This document shows, piece after piece, positions 5,363 through 5,697 of a stretch of 5,697 bases of DNA. The translations under genes and the position numbers were made by a program. The notes beneath the pieces are model-generated. The model made no database searches, was not told where the DNA came from, and saw nothing but the letters and a program-made list of their open reading frames with translations. Each line of letters starts with the position of its first letter. Positions within the stretch are counted from its first letter, which is position 1. Source of the DNA: Candidatus Uhrbacteria bacterium (GTDB lineage: Bacteria; Patescibacteriota; Patescibacteriia; UBA9934; UBA9568); the NCBI GenBank assembly GCA_003497135.1, contig DNKR01000018.1:10704-16400 (forward strand), written 5' to 3'.

Positions 5363-5391
5363 TGTAGGTGACGGTATTTCCGTCACCTACA
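5363..5391. repeat. Perfect 12-bp inverted repeat between divergent promoters
   Basis: TGTAGGTGACGG (5363-5374) and CCGTCACCTACA (5380-5391) are exact complements around TATTT. No gene ends here, so it is not an obvious terminator, although a T-rich stretch follows on the plus strand. It lies upstream of both promoters, which fits a regulator site, a transcription barrier between divergent units, or a dispersed palindromic element. Confidence 0.7.
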
Positions 5392-5404
5392 CACTTTGTT
5401 CCTT

Positions 5405-5425
5405 TTTTGGCTAATTTTAGCAAAA
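5405..5425. repeat. AT-rich inverted repeat
   Basis: TTTT-G-GCTA (5405-5413) pairs with TAGC-AAAA (5418-5425) around ATTT, with one bulged G. It sits between the 12-bp palindrome and the plus-strand promoter. Its role is unknown, and it is weaker than the palindrome. Confidence 0.35.
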
Positions 5426-5441
5426 CCGTAATTCTGACAAG

Positions 5442-5471
5442 TTGACAAGCGATTATATTTATTGTTATTAT
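5442..5471 (+). promoter_or_regulatory. Strong divergent plus-strand promoter
   Basis: TTGACA (5442-5447) is followed after 18 bases by TATTAT (5466-5471), preceded by TG at 5463-5464 (extended -10, TGTTATTAT). Transcription would begin near 5478 and run out of the window. The -35 lies within a repeated TGACAAG (5435-5441 and 5443-5449, 8-base period), a possible operator. Confidence 0.72.
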
Positions 5472-5481
5472 ATTAGCCGCC

Positions 5482-5520
5482 ATGATGGACATCGACAACA
5501 AGGAGGATACGCCGTTGTAA
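5482..5520 (+). CDS. Putative 12-codon, nearly leaderless leader ORF
   Basis: ATG at 5482 (a second ATG follows at once) opens a 12-codon frame, MMDIDNKEDTPL, ending in TAA at 5518-5520. The predicted transcript start is only about 4 bases upstream, so translation would be essentially leaderless. The frame contains an AAGGAGG (5500-5506) with TTG-TAA 8 bases later. The peptide is acidic and resembles nothing I recognise. It could be a regulatory leader peptide or chance; the position exactly at the start of a strong promoter is the main support. Confidence 0.35.
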   Translation: MMDIDNKEDTPL

Positions 5521-5594
5521 AATTCAAACAGCTACCACCCCCTGCTCAACAAACGCCTGGAAGGCCATCACTAGGCCAGAAAGGAGGGATCGGA

Positions 5595-5612
5595 ATGCGC
5601 AAGATCGCATGA
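5595..5612 (+). CDS. Putative 5-codon ORF with strong Shine-Dalgarno inside a hairpin
   Basis: AGGAGG (5582-5587) lies 7 bases before ATG 5595, the best ribosome site in the window, yet the frame is only MRKIA followed by TGA (5610-5612). The whole ORF sits in the hairpin 5586-5621, which covers the ATG and the last two bases of the Shine-Dalgarno. Its stop overlaps another start as ATGA (5609-5612). This is the arrangement of a translational-coupling leader; it is not known to be expressed. Confidence 0.35.
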   Translation: MRKIA

Positions 5613-5697
5613 ACCGATTCCAACAAAACAACACCACCCCTGGCACCCACGAATCAACTGCGACAAGCAGGAGAGGACGGGGGCCAGGGTCAAATAA
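5609..5697 (+). CDS. Possible ORF start, open at the window edge
   Basis: ATG at 5609 overlaps the preceding TGA as ATGA and opens a frame of 29 codons with no stop before the window ends (MNRFQQNNTTPGTHES and so on, then Arg/Gly-rich SRRGRGPGSN). The composition is polar, with Thr, Asn, Gln and Arg, and suggests a disordered segment or non-coding sequence. The frame is also open upstream to 5486 but without a start codon. The only support is coupling to a well-placed Shine-Dalgarno; no family is recognisable. Confidence 0.25.
   Translation, partial: MNRFQQNNTTPGTHESTATSRRGRGPGSN

Larger units (their letters stand above)
5521..5697 (+). other. GC-richer, hairpin-rich transcribed region, leader or structured RNA
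   Basis: Base composition shifts to about half G+C, unlike the AT-rich flanks. Hairpins visible on the plus strand: GGCC (5563-5566) with GGCC (5574-5577), or CTGG (5557-5560) with CCAG (5576-5579); GGGATCGG (5586-5593) with CCGATTCC (5614-5621), enclosing ATGCG/CGCAT; CTGC (5658-5661) with GCAG (5667-5670); and a long stem CCCTGGC (5638-5644) with GCCAGGG (5683-5689), extended by CCC/GGG. It matches no riboswitch, T-box, tmRNA, RNase P, SRP or 5S signature I can recall. It may be a cis-regulatory leader of a gene beyond the window or an independent RNA. Confidence 0.45.

Noticed and set aside
5310..5501. 63-codon minus-strand frame upstream of rpmA
   Set aside because: It crosses both promoters and the 12-bp palindrome, has no protein-like motif or ribosome site, and reads as translated AT-rich regulatory DNA.
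5521..5697. Group II intron domain V or diversity-generating template repeat
   Set aside because: The hairpin at 5586-5621 lacks the AGC triad and GNRA loop of domain V, and the AAC-rich stretch has no paired variable repeat or reverse transcriptase in view.
1..5697. CRISPR array, insertion sequence or phage attachment site
   Set aside because: No regularly spaced repeats, transposase or integrase frames, or long terminal repeats are visible.

Overview
The window looks like a chromosomal piece of an uncultured, AT-rich bacterium, most likely of the Candidate Phyla Radiation (Patescibacteria, Parcubacteria-like). This rests on the divergent MurG nucleotide loop (GGGTLGP in place of GGTGGH), the L27 N-terminus (MAHKKAGGSTTLGRDSHG), a small membrane protein with an IPLHYNIYLGID motif that I associate from memory with this group, very tight gene packing and few Shine-Dalgarno sites. 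The lineage is an inference, not a database result.

Layout: a tRNA-like 5' half leaves the left edge on the minus strand (1-32). A 24-residue double-CPSC zinc-ribbon microprotein follows on the plus strand (160-234), then a bidirectional terminator (265-292). Eight minus-strand genes run from right to left: rpmA (L27), a NifU C-terminal-type Fe-S scaffold, a three-helix membrane protein, mraY, ftsW, hicB, hicA and murG. A strong hairpin terminator separates rpmA from the NifU gene. From there to ftsW the genes overlap or lie 1-2 bases apart, so they are probably one transcript.

MraY makes lipid I, MurG converts it to lipid II, and FtsW polymerises lipid II at the division septum. These are three consecutive lipid-linked steps of septal peptidoglycan synthesis. 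The surprise is a HicBA-type toxin-antitoxin pair, with its own extended -10 promoter, sitting between ftsW and murG.

The right end (5249-5697) has no conventional gene. It contains a good rpmA promoter with a leader of two adjacent triloop hairpins, a perfect 12-bp inverted repeat, and a strong divergent plus-strand promoter. That promoter drives a GC-richer, hairpin-rich transcript. The transcript carries a nearly leaderless 12-codon ORF, then a strong Shine-Dalgarno site and a 5-codon ORF folded inside a hairpin, whose stop overlaps (ATGA) the start of a frame still open at the window edge. This looks like a leader or attenuator, or a structured RNA, that I cannot assign to a known family. 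It is the best candidate here for something undescribed.
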